A stretch of 55,722 bases of DNA from Hyphomicrobiaceae bacterium (lineage in GTDB: Bacteria; Pseudomonadota; Alphaproteobacteria; Rhizobiales; Hyphomicrobiaceae). Under the pieces are notes generated by a model. It was not told the DNA's origin. It ran no database searches and saw only the letters and a program-made list of their open reading frames with translations. The DNA is taken from contig JANYHF010000022.1 of assembly GCA_025359185.1 (NCBI GenBank), positions 1 through 55,722 of the forward strand, read 5' to 3'. The translations under genes were made by a program, and so were the position numbers. Positions 46,507 to 54,565 of this stretch are shown piece by piece. Numbering within the stretch: position 1 is the first letter of the stretch; the number at the start of each line of letters is the position of its first letter.

Positions 46507-46914
46507 ATGAGCATTCTCAGCGAATTCAAAGATTTTGCCATCAAGGGCAACATGATCGATATCGCCGTCGGTATCATCATGGGCGCGGCGTTTGGCACCG
46601 TCATCAGCTCGCTCGTCAACGATGTCATCATGCCGCCGATCGGCGTCGCGATGGGCGGCGTTGATTTCTCCAACATCGGCCCGACTCTGAAGGCGGCTGG
46701 CCCCGATGGCAAGGGCGGCATCGTCTGGGCCGTGGGCAAGTTCATCAACGCGATCATCAGCTTCCTGATCATCTCGGGCGCTGTGTTTATGCTGGTTAAG
46801 GCCGTAAACGCCGCCAAGAATATGGCCTCCAGGCCCGCCCCAGCTGCCGCCGCCGCGCCACCCCCGCGCCAGGAAGTGCTGCTGGAGCAGATTTTGGCCG
46901 CGCTAAAGAAGTAG
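46507..46914 (+). CDS. mscL: Large-conductance mechanosensitive channel
   Basis: 135-residue pentameric safety valve for osmotic downshock in the inner membrane. TM1 reads FAIKGNMIDIAVGIIMGAAFGTVISSLVNDVIMPPIG and TM2 lies in FINAIISFLIISGAVFMLVKAVN; a proline/alanine-rich linker and a C-terminal helix follow. The gap 46273-46506 contains a weak TTGACT (46373) and TACGAC (46395) with 16-bp spacing, only a tentative promoter. Confidence 0.96.
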   Translation: MSILSEFKDFAIKGNMIDIAVGIIMGAAFGTVISSLVNDVIMPPIGVAMGGVDFSNIGPTLKAAGPDGKGGIVWAVGKFINAIISFLIISGAVFMLVKAVNAAKNMASRPAPAAAAAPPPRQEVLLEQILAALKK

Positions 46915-46940
46915 GCGTTACGACGGCTCTCAATGCAGGG

Positions 46941-46965
46941 GGGCGGCTCGCGGGCTGCCCTTTTT
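46941..46965 (+). terminator. Rho-independent terminator of mscL
   Basis: GGGCGGC (46941-46947) pairs with GCTGCCC (46954-46960, one G-U pair), directly followed by TTTTTGTTT. It sits 27 bases after the mscL stop codon. Confidence 0.75.
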
Positions 46966-47080
46966 GTTTGCTATGGCAGCCTGCGCTGTCATGACAACGG
47001 GAGGCGTGAACCGGGCAGTAAGCACGCTGCCCGATTGCGGTTGTTGCGCAATCTCTCGGGCCATGCTGAAAACCCCATCC

Positions 47081-48175
47081 ATGACCAAACCCCGCGCCCG
47101 TGCGCTTGGCTTGCCGCTCTCCGGTACTCCGGGCCCGTTCAATGCCATCACCGATATCGCCGGCCTCGGCATCGGCTTCACCACCATCGTCTCGGCCCCA
47201 GGCGCCTCCCCGCAGATCCGCACCGGCGTCACCGCCATCGTGCCCCATCTTGAAGAGACCGCGCCGCTCTGCACCTGGGCGGGCTTTTACGCGCTCAATG
47301 GCAATGGCGAGATGACTGGCACGCATTGGATCACCGATGCAGGGCTCATTCGCGGGCCGATCCTCATCACCAACACGCACAGCGTCGGCATGGTCCACCA
47401 CGCCGCCGTGCGCTGGATGATGCGGCGCTACGAGAAGGGCCTCGCCGGGCATCACTTCTGGGCCATGCCGGTGGTGGCCGAGACCTATGACGGCGGGCTC
47501 AACGACATCAACGGCCTGCACATCACCGAAGCGCACGCGCTGGCGGCGCTGGATGCGGCCAAGTCCGGGCCGGTAGCTGAGGGCAATGTGGGCGGCGGCA
47601 CGGGCATGATCGCCTATGACAGGAAAGGTGGCACGGGCACGTCGTCGCGCAAAATCAACGTCGCCGGGCGCGAGGGCACGGTTGCGGCGCTGGTGCAGGC
47701 CAATCACGGTGCGGGCCGCTGGCTGACAGTGCTGGGCGTGCCGGTGGGCAAACACCTCAATGCCGAAGAGACGCTATACGAAAAGGAAACCGGCTCAATC
47801 ATCGTCATTCTGGCGACGGACCTGCCGATGCTGCCGCATCAGCTGCGGCGGCTGGCTAAGCGGGCAGCCATAGGCATCGGGCGCGGCGGCACGCCGGGTG
47901 GCAATTCGTCGGGCGACATTTTCCTTGCGATCAGCACGGCCAATGCCATGCCCACGCCGGAGCTGGCGCCGCCGGTCTGGCAGCTCGAAGCCATCAATGA
48001 CGAGCGGTTTGACCCGATCTACATGGCGGCGGTCGAGGCCACCGAGGAGAGCGTGCTTAACGCCATGCTGGCCGCCGAAGATACGCCGAGCTTCCGCCCA
48101 CCCGGCCAAATGGTGCGCGCGCTTCCGCATGAGGACCTGCTCAAGGTCATGCGTCTCTATGGCCACAGGTGTTGA
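47081..48175 (+). CDS. P1 family peptidase (DmpA/L-aminopeptidase D-esterase type)
   Basis: 364 residues with N-terminal-nucleophile fold. GGTPGGNSSGDIFLA carries the likely autocleavage site and the catalytic Ser that becomes the new N-terminus. Family members have aminopeptidase and D-amino-acid esterase activity. The start at 47081 (MTKPRARALG) matches homologue openings; other in-frame ATGs at 46964 and 47063 are earlier. The natural substrate is unknown. Confidence 0.88.
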   Translation: MTKPRARALGLPLSGTPGPFNAITDIAGLGIGFTTIVSAPGASPQIRTGVTAIVPHLEETAPLCTWAGFYALNGNGEMTGTHWITDAGLIRGPILITNTHSVGMVHHAAVRWMMRRYEKGLAGHHFWAMPVVAETYDGGLNDINGLHITEAHALAALDAAKSGPVAEGNVGGGTGMIAYDRKGGTGTSSRKINVAGREGTVAALVQANHGAGRWLTVLGVPVGKHLNAEETLYEKETGSIIVILATDLPMLPHQLRRLAKRAAIGIGRGGTPGGNSSGDIFLAISTANAMPTPELAPPVWQLEAINDERFDPIYMAAVEATEESVLNAMLAAEDTPSFRPPGQMVRALPHEDLLKVMRLYGHRC

Positions 48176-48273
48176 TCCCTCCACAGCCGCGCTGCTGGCC
48201 CCGCTTGAATAATACCGGTCAGGTGATAACGTTTTGGCGGCAGCTACGTAGGCTTTAGCCAGCGGGGAGTGGT

Positions 48274-49539
48274 ATGGTGTTCGTTCGCGTTGCTCTTGCG
48301 CTGTGTCTGGCCTGCGCCCTCCCCTTGGCCACGGCCTTCGCTCAAACCACCGCGCCGGGATCGGCCGCGCTGGCGGCGCCGCGCGTTTTTAATCCGGCCC
48401 GCGCCAAGGCCTTCCACGACTTCGGTTCGCTCAACAACCTGAATTTCCAAAGCAGTGAGGACGCCAAGCAGGTCGTCGATCTGCTGCTGTCTCAGTTCGA
48501 ACTGAAATCGCAATACGACGTGTTCGTCACGGATGACGACAATGACACGCCCAACGCCCAAGCCTTCTTCAATCCGGAAACCAACCGGCACCAGATCGTT
48601 TTTAACCGCAAGTTCCTGGCGCAGATCCGCACTGCATCGGGCACGCCTTGGGCACTCTACGGTATGGCAGCGCACGAGATCGCGCATCTGATGGCGTTGC
48701 ATTATGAGCGCCGCCTCGACTACCACACGCAGGAATTGGAAGCCGATTTCTTCGCCGGTTTCGCACTCGGAAAAATGGGGGTGCCGAGCTACGAGGAGGC
48801 GGTATCGTTCATCCGCTCACTGCCAACGCCGCGTGGCGGCATCACCCACCCTGCGCGCGCTCGCCGCCTTGCTGCCATGGGCGCAGGCTGGTCCTATGCC
48901 ACGGGGGGCGAGCCGCCCGATGTCGCGTCGTCCTCGACCGCCGTTGATGGCCCCGGTGTGCTGAGCAAGTTCAAGACCCGGCCGAACCGCGATCTCTATG
49001 GCCACGATATCAACACCACGGGCGACAAACCGGGCACGCCCGGCCTGACGCTGGAGGCCTGTGCCAGGGCCTGCAACGATACCAAAACCTGCAAAGGCTT
49101 CAGTTTTAATCGTTGGAAGGGCCACTGCTTCCTGAAGGACGACGTCAAAGGCCCCGCCACGGAAACACCTGCCGCGATCATTGGCGTCAAGCCGAAATAT
49201 GCCCTGCCGCCAACTGCAAAGGGCGGTACAACAGTGCTGGAAGTGCAGCGCAACACGGTTTATCTCGACGAGCCCATTGATGGGCCGGCGCTGATCACGT
49301 CAACATATGAAACTTGTCAGGCACAGTGCGTTACCGGGCCGCTCAAGCTCAAATGCGTCGCATTTTCGTTCTATAAAACATCCCATGAGTGTAAGCTGTT
49401 CAACGCCTCTGAGGGCTATTTTTACGATCAGAGTGTCGATAGCGGTTACAAACGCCAGGAAATCGCTCGAGCTTTCGTTGCGCCGAATGCGACAACTGGC
49501 TTTCCATTTTTGCTAAGTTCCAGAGGAAATGGGCGATGA
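48274..49539 (+). CDS. Exported HExxH metallopeptidase with two C-terminal PAN-like modules
   Basis: 421 residues. A signal peptide (RVALALCLACALPLATAFA) precedes an M48-like zinc site: HEIAH (His134, Glu135, His138) and ELEADFFAG (about 154-162). From about residue 240 two cysteine-rich modules follow, each with the spacing of PAN/apple domains: CARACNDTKTCKGFSFNRWKGHC..., and CQAQCVTGPLKLKCVAFSFYK...C. Such modules bind protein or carbohydrate. The stop overlaps the tyrosinase start as ATGA, so both are made together. A role in tyrosinase processing is an inference from this arrangement. Confidence 0.72.
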   Translation: MVFVRVALALCLACALPLATAFAQTTAPGSAALAAPRVFNPARAKAFHDFGSLNNLNFQSSEDAKQVVDLLLSQFELKSQYDVFVTDDDNDTPNAQAFFNPETNRHQIVFNRKFLAQIRTASGTPWALYGMAAHEIAHLMALHYERRLDYHTQELEADFFAGFALGKMGVPSYEEAVSFIRSLPTPRGGITHPARARRLAAMGAGWSYATGGEPPDVASSSTAVDGPGVLSKFKTRPNRDLYGHDINTTGDKPGTPGLTLEACARACNDTKTCKGFSFNRWKGHCFLKDDVKGPATETPAAIIGVKPKYALPPTAKGGTTVLEVQRNTVYLDEPIDGPALITSTYETCQAQCVTGPLKLKCVAFSFYKTSHECKLFNASEGYFYDQSVDSGYKRQEIARAFVAPNATTGFPFLLSSRGNGR

Positions 49540-51074
49540 CCGACCAAAAGCAGGATTTATCCCGGCGTAGCGTTATTGGCGGGCTGGGCGCGGCGGCCAT
49601 GGCGGGTTCGTTCGGGCTGTTCGCTGCTGATGCACAGGCGGCTGGCCCCAAAGTGCGATCGGATATCGCCTCGCCCGCAGGCAAGAAGATGCTCGCGCTT
49701 TACAAAAAAGCTGCAGGTTTGATGGCTTCGGACAAAAAGCAGGAATGGGACCCGCAGAGCTGGTATTTCCAGGCCAACATCCATTGCCACCCCTATTTGG
49801 ACGAAAGTGACGAAGGGGGGCTCGCCGTGACGGCAGCAGCGCGTGCGATTTTCACACAGCCTGGCGCGACGTCGGCCTTGCGCACGCTGGCGCTGGGCTC
49901 TGATGGAACCGGCTCCGATGGCATCTGGAACACGTGTTCGCATCACCGCAACTATGCAGAGCATTTTCTCAGCTGGCATAGGCTCTATCTCTATCATTTT
50001 GAGAATATCGTCCAGGCGGTGCTGGGTGAGCCCTTCGCCATGCCCTATTGGAACTACACCGACCCGACACATCCCGAAAAGCGCAGGCTGCCAGTGGCGT
50101 TCGCCAAGCCAGCGGCTGGTGTCATCAATCCCTTACACTTTGACGACCGCGATGCCGAGTTCCTGCGTTTGGGCCTGCGCGTCGAGGACATTCGCGCCAA
50201 GGCGACGCTGCGAGACCGGAGTTATCTCGATCCGAATGCCAACCAGCCTGGTTTCAACACCGATATCGACTCCCAGCCGCATGGCCAGGTGCATGTGCGC
50301 GTCGGGGCTGCGGGCAAGGGCATGTCAACGGTCGAGAACGCGGCGCGCGATCCGATCTTCTGGGTCCACCACGCTCAGATCGACCGTCTCTGGGAAAGCT
50401 GGCGGCGGCCGCGCATTTCGGATGGCCTGTCGCCCGACCGTGATCCGACGGACCAGGCCTGGCTCGACAAGGAATTCACGTTCGCCAAGCCCGATGGCAC
50501 GCCCTCGACGATGCAGGCCCGCAAGGCGCTGAAGATGCGCCAGGAACTTGGCTACACCTATGACAAACTACAAAATGTGAAGCTGGTGACACTAGCAGTG
50601 GCGCAGAACGACCAAACCGGGGCCGACGCTTCGACAATACTGACGCAGAGCGCGCCCAACACGTCGGCCACCATCGCCGCTAAGGAGGTGCCCGTCGCCG
50701 TGGACATCACTCCGGCACTCGCAGCCGATGCCGCCAAAGCCATCATCCGTAAGGCGTCGTCGCAATTCACGCTGGTGATCGGCGTCGAGGCAACGAAGAA
50801 TCCGGGCTGCGTGTACGACGTGTTCTTGAAGGTCAAGCCTACCCTCAACGCGCCCGCGACCGAGGAACGCTTCATCGAGACCTTCAATCTGTTCGGCGCC
50901 ATGCACGCCGGCCACGGCCATCGCAAACCCATCACCTGGCGAGCCGACATCACTGATCTCGTGCGCGCCAGTAAGTTCGATCCGACGGCACCCGGACAAA
51001 TCATCGTCAAATGCCGCTTCACCGACCCCATCGGCCCCGCCGTCATCAAGAGCGTGACCGTTCAAGCACAGTAG
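49536..51074 (+). CDS. Tat-exported tyrosinase/polyphenol oxidase with plant-type C-terminal domain
   Basis: 512 residues with a twin-arginine signal (SRRSVIGGLGAAAMAGSFG), so it is exported folded. Type-3 copper sites: CuA His in NIHCHPYL (83/85) and EHFLSWHRLYLYHFE (143/148); CuB His in PHGQVHVRVG and DPIFWVHHAQIDRLWESW. Residues from about 380 resemble the PPO1_KFDV-type C-terminal domain of plant polyphenol oxidases (VYDVFLKVKP, FIETFNLFG...HAGHGH, ADITDLV...IIVKC), the piece that shields the active site in latent enzymes. It would oxidise phenols to quinones in the periplasm or outside. Confidence 0.88.
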   Translation: MTDQKQDLSRRSVIGGLGAAAMAGSFGLFAADAQAAGPKVRSDIASPAGKKMLALYKKAAGLMASDKKQEWDPQSWYFQANIHCHPYLDESDEGGLAVTAAARAIFTQPGATSALRTLALGSDGTGSDGIWNTCSHHRNYAEHFLSWHRLYLYHFENIVQAVLGEPFAMPYWNYTDPTHPEKRRLPVAFAKPAAGVINPLHFDDRDAEFLRLGLRVEDIRAKATLRDRSYLDPNANQPGFNTDIDSQPHGQVHVRVGAAGKGMSTVENAARDPIFWVHHAQIDRLWESWRRPRISDGLSPDRDPTDQAWLDKEFTFAKPDGTPSTMQARKALKMRQELGYTYDKLQNVKLVTLAVAQNDQTGADASTILTQSAPNTSATIAAKEVPVAVDITPALAADAAKAIIRKASSQFTLVIGVEATKNPGCVYDVFLKVKPTLNAPATEERFIETFNLFGAMHAGHGHRKPITWRADITDLVRASKFDPTAPGQIIVKCRFTDPIGPAVIKSVTVQAQ

Positions 51075-51087
51075 GCGTGACTGATCA

Positions 51088-51855
51088 ATGACGCACATCG
51101 ATAAACGTGTTCTCATAACGGCGGCTGCGAAGGGCATCGGGCGTGTCACAGCCGAAGCGTTTCTGGCGGCGGGTGCGCGCGTCTATATCTGCGATGTGGA
51201 CCGCGGGGCGATGAGCATGGCGCTGAAGGAACAGCCCGAGTTCGGCGGGATTCCAGCCGATGTGGCGGACGAAAGCCAAGTCGGCAAACTGTTCGAGCAA
51301 GCGCTCGCCCATCTCGGCGGGCTCGATATCCTGGTCAGCAATGCCGGCATCGCCGGGCCCACGGCGAACCTGGAAGATATCTCGTTGGCTGATTGGCGGC
51401 GCTGCCTCGCTGTCAATCTCGACGGTACATTCCTGTGTGCCAAGGCCGCGATCCCGTTCCTCAAACGCAACCAAGGCGGCAGTATCGTCAATATGTCGTC
51501 CAACGCCGGGCTGTTCGGCTTTCCGCGCCGCTCGCCCTACGCCGCGGCAAAATGGGCGATCCGCGGACTGACGAGAACGCTGGCCCAAGAACTGGGTCCG
51601 TCCGGCATCCGCGTCAACTGCATCTGCCCAGGTGCCGTCGAAGGCGACCGCATCAATCGTGTCATCGCCAACGAAGCTGCCAAGACCAACCGCTCGCAGG
51701 ACGAGGTGCGCGCCGGTATGACGATGCAGTCCTCATTGAAGACATTCGTTCAGCCAACCGATATTGCCAGCATGATCCTGTTTCTGACATCGGACGCGGG
51801 CGCGCGGATTTCCGGGCAGGAGATCGCGATCGATGGGCATACGGAAACTTTGTAG
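51088..51855 (+). CDS. Short-chain dehydrogenase/reductase
   Basis: 255-residue classical SDR: cofactor loop VLITAAAKGIGR (variant of TGxxxGxG), NNAG-type VSNAGIAGP, catalytic Ser in VNMSSNAG, and YAAAK (Tyr and Lys). NAD(P) preference and substrate are not readable. It starts 13 bases after the tyrosinase stop, so it probably shares that transcript. Its link to the carnitine dehydrogenase downstream is possible but unproven. Confidence 0.88.
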   Translation: MTHIDKRVLITAAAKGIGRVTAEAFLAAGARVYICDVDRGAMSMALKEQPEFGGIPADVADESQVGKLFEQALAHLGGLDILVSNAGIAGPTANLEDISLADWRRCLAVNLDGTFLCAKAAIPFLKRNQGGSIVNMSSNAGLFGFPRRSPYAAAKWAIRGLTRTLAQELGPSGIRVNCICPGAVEGDRINRVIANEAAKTNRSQDEVRAGMTMQSSLKTFVQPTDIASMILFLTSDAGARISGQEIAIDGHTETL

Positions 51856-51863
51856 GGGAAGGG

Positions 51864-51936
51864 GCGAACAGTGAGTGGCGAATGGCGAGTGGGGGAAAAG
51901 TGTTCCTTCCATCCACATTCGCCACTCACCATTCGC
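51864..51936. repeat. Inverted repeat (19 of 21 matches)
   Basis: Arms 51864-51884 (gcgaacagtgagtggcgaatg) and 51916-51936 (cattcgccactcaccattcgc) are inverse copies with two mismatches and a 31-base loop. It sits 9 bases after the SDR stop, so it can end the tyrosinase operon transcript or be a REP-type element. Confidence 0.55.
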
Positions 51937-51944
51937 GATTTTGA

Positions 51945-52300
51945 TTGGCCAAACGCCCCACCCAACCCCCCGCCTGGAAACGCGCTGAGCTTGAGCGGCT
52001 GGCGGCAGAGCAAGCGCGCGCGGCTGCCGTCGCCCGCAACCGGTTGGAGGGCAATCCGCGCAAGCTGATCGAAGCGGCGTGCGCTGGTGAGGTGCGCTCC
52101 GATCAACTCTCGAAGCGCCTGATGACATGCCGATCCTCGGTGCCATCGGCTGGGGGCAAATCCATGCGCTCGGCGGTAACAAGCGGCTGACCGAAGCGCT
52201 GATCGGCACGCGCATCGGTACGGTGTTCGCCCATGGCGGGTTCTGTAGCGAATTCGGAAAGACCGTCGCAAACCGCTTCCCTCCCTATTGGCTATTGGCT
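51945..52300 (+). pseudogene. Possible broken gene between SDR and carnitine dehydrogenase
   Basis: A frame from TTG 51945 reads AKRPTQPPAWKRAELERLAAEQA...ACAGEVRSDQLSKRL, and a frame two bases off then continues DMPILGAIGWGQIHALGGNKRLTEALIGTRIG at about 52125 and runs on past 52290. The joined product looks protein-like but matches no family that I recognise. A frameshift in a decayed gene is the simplest explanation. The 51856-52337 stretch otherwise shows only the inverted repeat and no other gene. Confidence 0.35.
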
Positions 52301-52337
52301 ACTCCCTATTCGCTCAGGAACAGAAGGATCTCTTGCA

Positions 52338-53837
52338 ATGTCTCACCAAATCAAACAAGCCGCCTGCGTCGGTGCGGGCGTCATCGGCGCGGCCTGGGCG
52401 GCACGGCTCGCCTGGAACGGCATCGACGTGAAGGTGCTGGACCCGCATCCCGAGGCCGAAGCGCGGATGGCCGATGTGCTCGCCAATGCCGAGCGGGCGC
52501 AAGCCAAGCTGACCATGGCGCCGGTTTCCAAGCGCGGCCAGATCACGGTCGTGCGGGAGGTCAAGGCCGCCGTCGAGGATGCCGAGTTCATCCAGGAAAG
52601 TGCGCCCGAGCGCGAGGACCTGAAGATCAAGCTGTTCGCAGAGATTGATCAGTATGCGCGGCCTGATGTGCTGATCTGTTCGTCTACATCGGGATTGCTG
52701 CCGTCGAAATTGCAATCGGCGATGAAACGCCCCGAACGCATGATGGTCGGCCACCCCTTCAATCCTGTCTACCTGATGCCGCTGGTCGAGGTCGTCGGGG
52801 GTGCCAAGACTGCTCCCGCGAATATCAGCCGCGCCATGGAGTTCTACCGCTCCATCGGCATGCATCCTTTGCATGTGCGTAAGGAAATCGACGCCTTCAT
52901 TGCCGACCGGCTGATGGAAGCGCTTTGGCGCGAGGCGCTGTGGCTGGTCAACGACGGCGTCGCCACCGCCGAGGAGATCGACGACGCCATGCGCTTTGGC
53001 CCCGGCCTGCGCTGGTCATTCATGGGCACGTTCCTGATCTATCGCATCGCGGGCGGCGTCGAGGGTATGCGTCATTTCATGGGCCAGTTCGGCCCGTCGC
53101 TGAAATGGCCATGGACCAAGCTGATGGATGTGCCGGAGTTGACGCCGGAACTCCTGGACACAATTTGTGCGCAATCGGATGATCAGGCGAGGGGCGTTTC
53201 CATTCGCGATCTGGAGCGCAAGCGCGACGACTGTCTCGTGACGCTGTTCCAAGCGTTGAAAACGCAAGACTACGGCGCTGGTAAAACGTTGGCGGACTAT
53301 GAAAAGCGTCTGTATGCGCAAGCCCACGCTGGCACCGTGGCTGCGGCGCATGACTTCTCCAAGCCCCTGCGCCTCTACGAAGCCACCGTCGCGCCGGACT
53401 GGACCGACTACAACAAGCATATGAACGAAAGCCGCTATCTGCAGGTGTTCAGCAATGCGACGGATGCGCTGCTGCAATTGATTGGAGTCGATGAAGCGTA
53501 TACCAAGCGCGGCCTCAGCTTCTACACCGCCGAAACCCACATCATGCATAAGAAGGAAGTAGCGGCGCTCGAGCCTATCCATGTCGAGACGCAAGTGCTC
53601 GGCCACGACGGCAAGCGACTGCATGTTTTCGCGACCATCCGGCACTCGCGCACCGGTGACGTGCTGGCGACCGGCGAGCAGATGCTACTGCATGTGGACC
53701 AGGCGGCGGGCAAAGTGGCCCCGGCCGAGCCGCAGGTGATCGCCAAACTTGCAGAGATCGCCAAGGGGCAGGCAGGGCTGCCACGACCCAAGGATGCCGG
53801 GCGGGCGATCGGGTTCGGCAAACCGGGAGCAGTGTAA
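52338..53837 (+). CDS. L-carnitine dehydrogenase fused to betainyl-CoA-type thioesterase
   Basis: 499 residues in two parts. The first (to about 320) is a 3-hydroxyacyl-CoA dehydrogenase fold with VGAGVIGAAWAARLAWNGIDVKVLD, SSTSGLLPSK and GHPFNPVYLMPLVEVVGG, matching L-carnitine dehydrogenases that oxidise carnitine to 3-dehydrocarnitine. The second (about 350-470) is a hot-dog thioesterase (DWTDYNKHMNESRYLQVFSNATDALLQLIG). This fusion is known from carnitine catabolism, where a BKACE cleavage enzyme acts between the two activities. No BKACE gene is in view. Start at 52338 with GAAGGATC before it. Confidence 0.88.
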   Translation: MSHQIKQAACVGAGVIGAAWAARLAWNGIDVKVLDPHPEAEARMADVLANAERAQAKLTMAPVSKRGQITVVREVKAAVEDAEFIQESAPEREDLKIKLFAEIDQYARPDVLICSSTSGLLPSKLQSAMKRPERMMVGHPFNPVYLMPLVEVVGGAKTAPANISRAMEFYRSIGMHPLHVRKEIDAFIADRLMEALWREALWLVNDGVATAEEIDDAMRFGPGLRWSFMGTFLIYRIAGGVEGMRHFMGQFGPSLKWPWTKLMDVPELTPELLDTICAQSDDQARGVSIRDLERKRDDCLVTLFQALKTQDYGAGKTLADYEKRLYAQAHAGTVAAAHDFSKPLRLYEATVAPDWTDYNKHMNESRYLQVFSNATDALLQLIGVDEAYTKRGLSFYTAETHIMHKKEVAALEPIHVETQVLGHDGKRLHVFATIRHSRTGDVLATGEQMLLHVDQAAGKVAPAEPQVIAKLAEIAKGQAGLPRPKDAGRAIGFGKPGAV

Positions 53838-53888
53838 GGCGGAGGTTGACAACTGTAAGGTGACGGCTTACAGTGCGCGGAGTGGTAA

Positions 53889-54172
53889 ATGATCAAGAGT
53901 TTCCGCAGCAAGGCGCTGGAGCGGTTCTGGGGAAAGGTGAGGTTCGCCGCGTTGATCCCCGGCATGTGGCAAAACTCACGCGCCTTCTCGATGTGTTGGA
54001 GAGCGCGACAGATCCTCGAGAGATGGACAAGGACGATACACGGTTTCACGTCCTGACCGGTGATCAACTTGGCCGTTACTCCGTTAGGGTCGACAAGAAT
54101 TGGCGGGTGACCTTTGGTTGGACCGATTGGGGGCCAGACGCCATTGATGTCGACTACGAGGATTACCACTGA
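53889..54172 (+). CDS. higB: HigB-type RelE-like toxin, frame shifted at 53930-53936
   Basis: The start frame gives MIKSFRSKALERFWGK, the usual HigB opening; the downstream frame one base back gives GEVRRVDPRHVAKLTRLLDVLE...GRYSVRVDKNWRVTFGW...DVDYEDYH, the usual HigB body. Joined they give 94 residues, the family's normal length. The join falls at G GGA AAG (53930-53936), the X XXY YYZ pattern of a -1 ribosomal slippage site, with GGAG 8 bases upstream. Without slippage translation stops at 54054. A one-base loss (or sequencing error) is the other reading. Targets of this family are mRNAs on ribosomes. Confidence 0.65.
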
Positions 54173-54185
54173 GGAGTGTTTTTCA

Positions 54186-54548
54186 ATGCAGAAGTCAACG
54201 CGCCATCCAATCCTTCGGATGGCCCATCCGGGCGAGCATTTGCGCGAGGACACGTTGCCAGCGCTCGCAATCAGCAAAACGGCATTGGCTCTGGCACTCG
54301 GTGTCAGCCGGCAGACGCTTTACGACCTGCTAGATGAGAAGCAAGGTGTTAGTGCCGTCATGGCAATGCGGCTTGCGGCGGTGATCGGAGGTTCGCCAGA
54401 GCTGTGGCTCAATTTGCAGATGTCTTACGACCTCTGGAAAGCCCGCAAAGAGGTGGACGTCTCAAAGCTCAAGCGCCTGCGCGAGACCTCCGAGGAATCC
54501 GTCGAACCTACCAAACCCAAAGCCAAAACCCGCGCAAAGGCGGCCTGA
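54186..54548 (+). CDS. higA: HigA family antitoxin (XRE helix-turn-helix)
   Basis: 120 residues: HPGEHLREDTLPALAISKTALALALGVSRQTLYDLLDEKQGVSAVMAMRLA, the HigA/VapI DNA-binding domain, followed by GGSPELWLNLQMSYDLWKAR and a lysine-rich tail. It should neutralise HigB and repress the pair's promoter. GAGGAG overlaps the toxin stop 10 bases before this start. The MQKSTRHPI start at 54186 fits; the frame is open further upstream inside higB. Confidence 0.92.
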   Translation: MQKSTRHPILRMAHPGEHLREDTLPALAISKTALALALGVSRQTLYDLLDEKQGVSAVMAMRLAAVIGGSPELWLNLQMSYDLWKARKEVDVSKLKRLRETSEESVEPTKPKAKTRAKAA

Positions 54549-54565
54549 TTTCGCAAGGACCCAAA

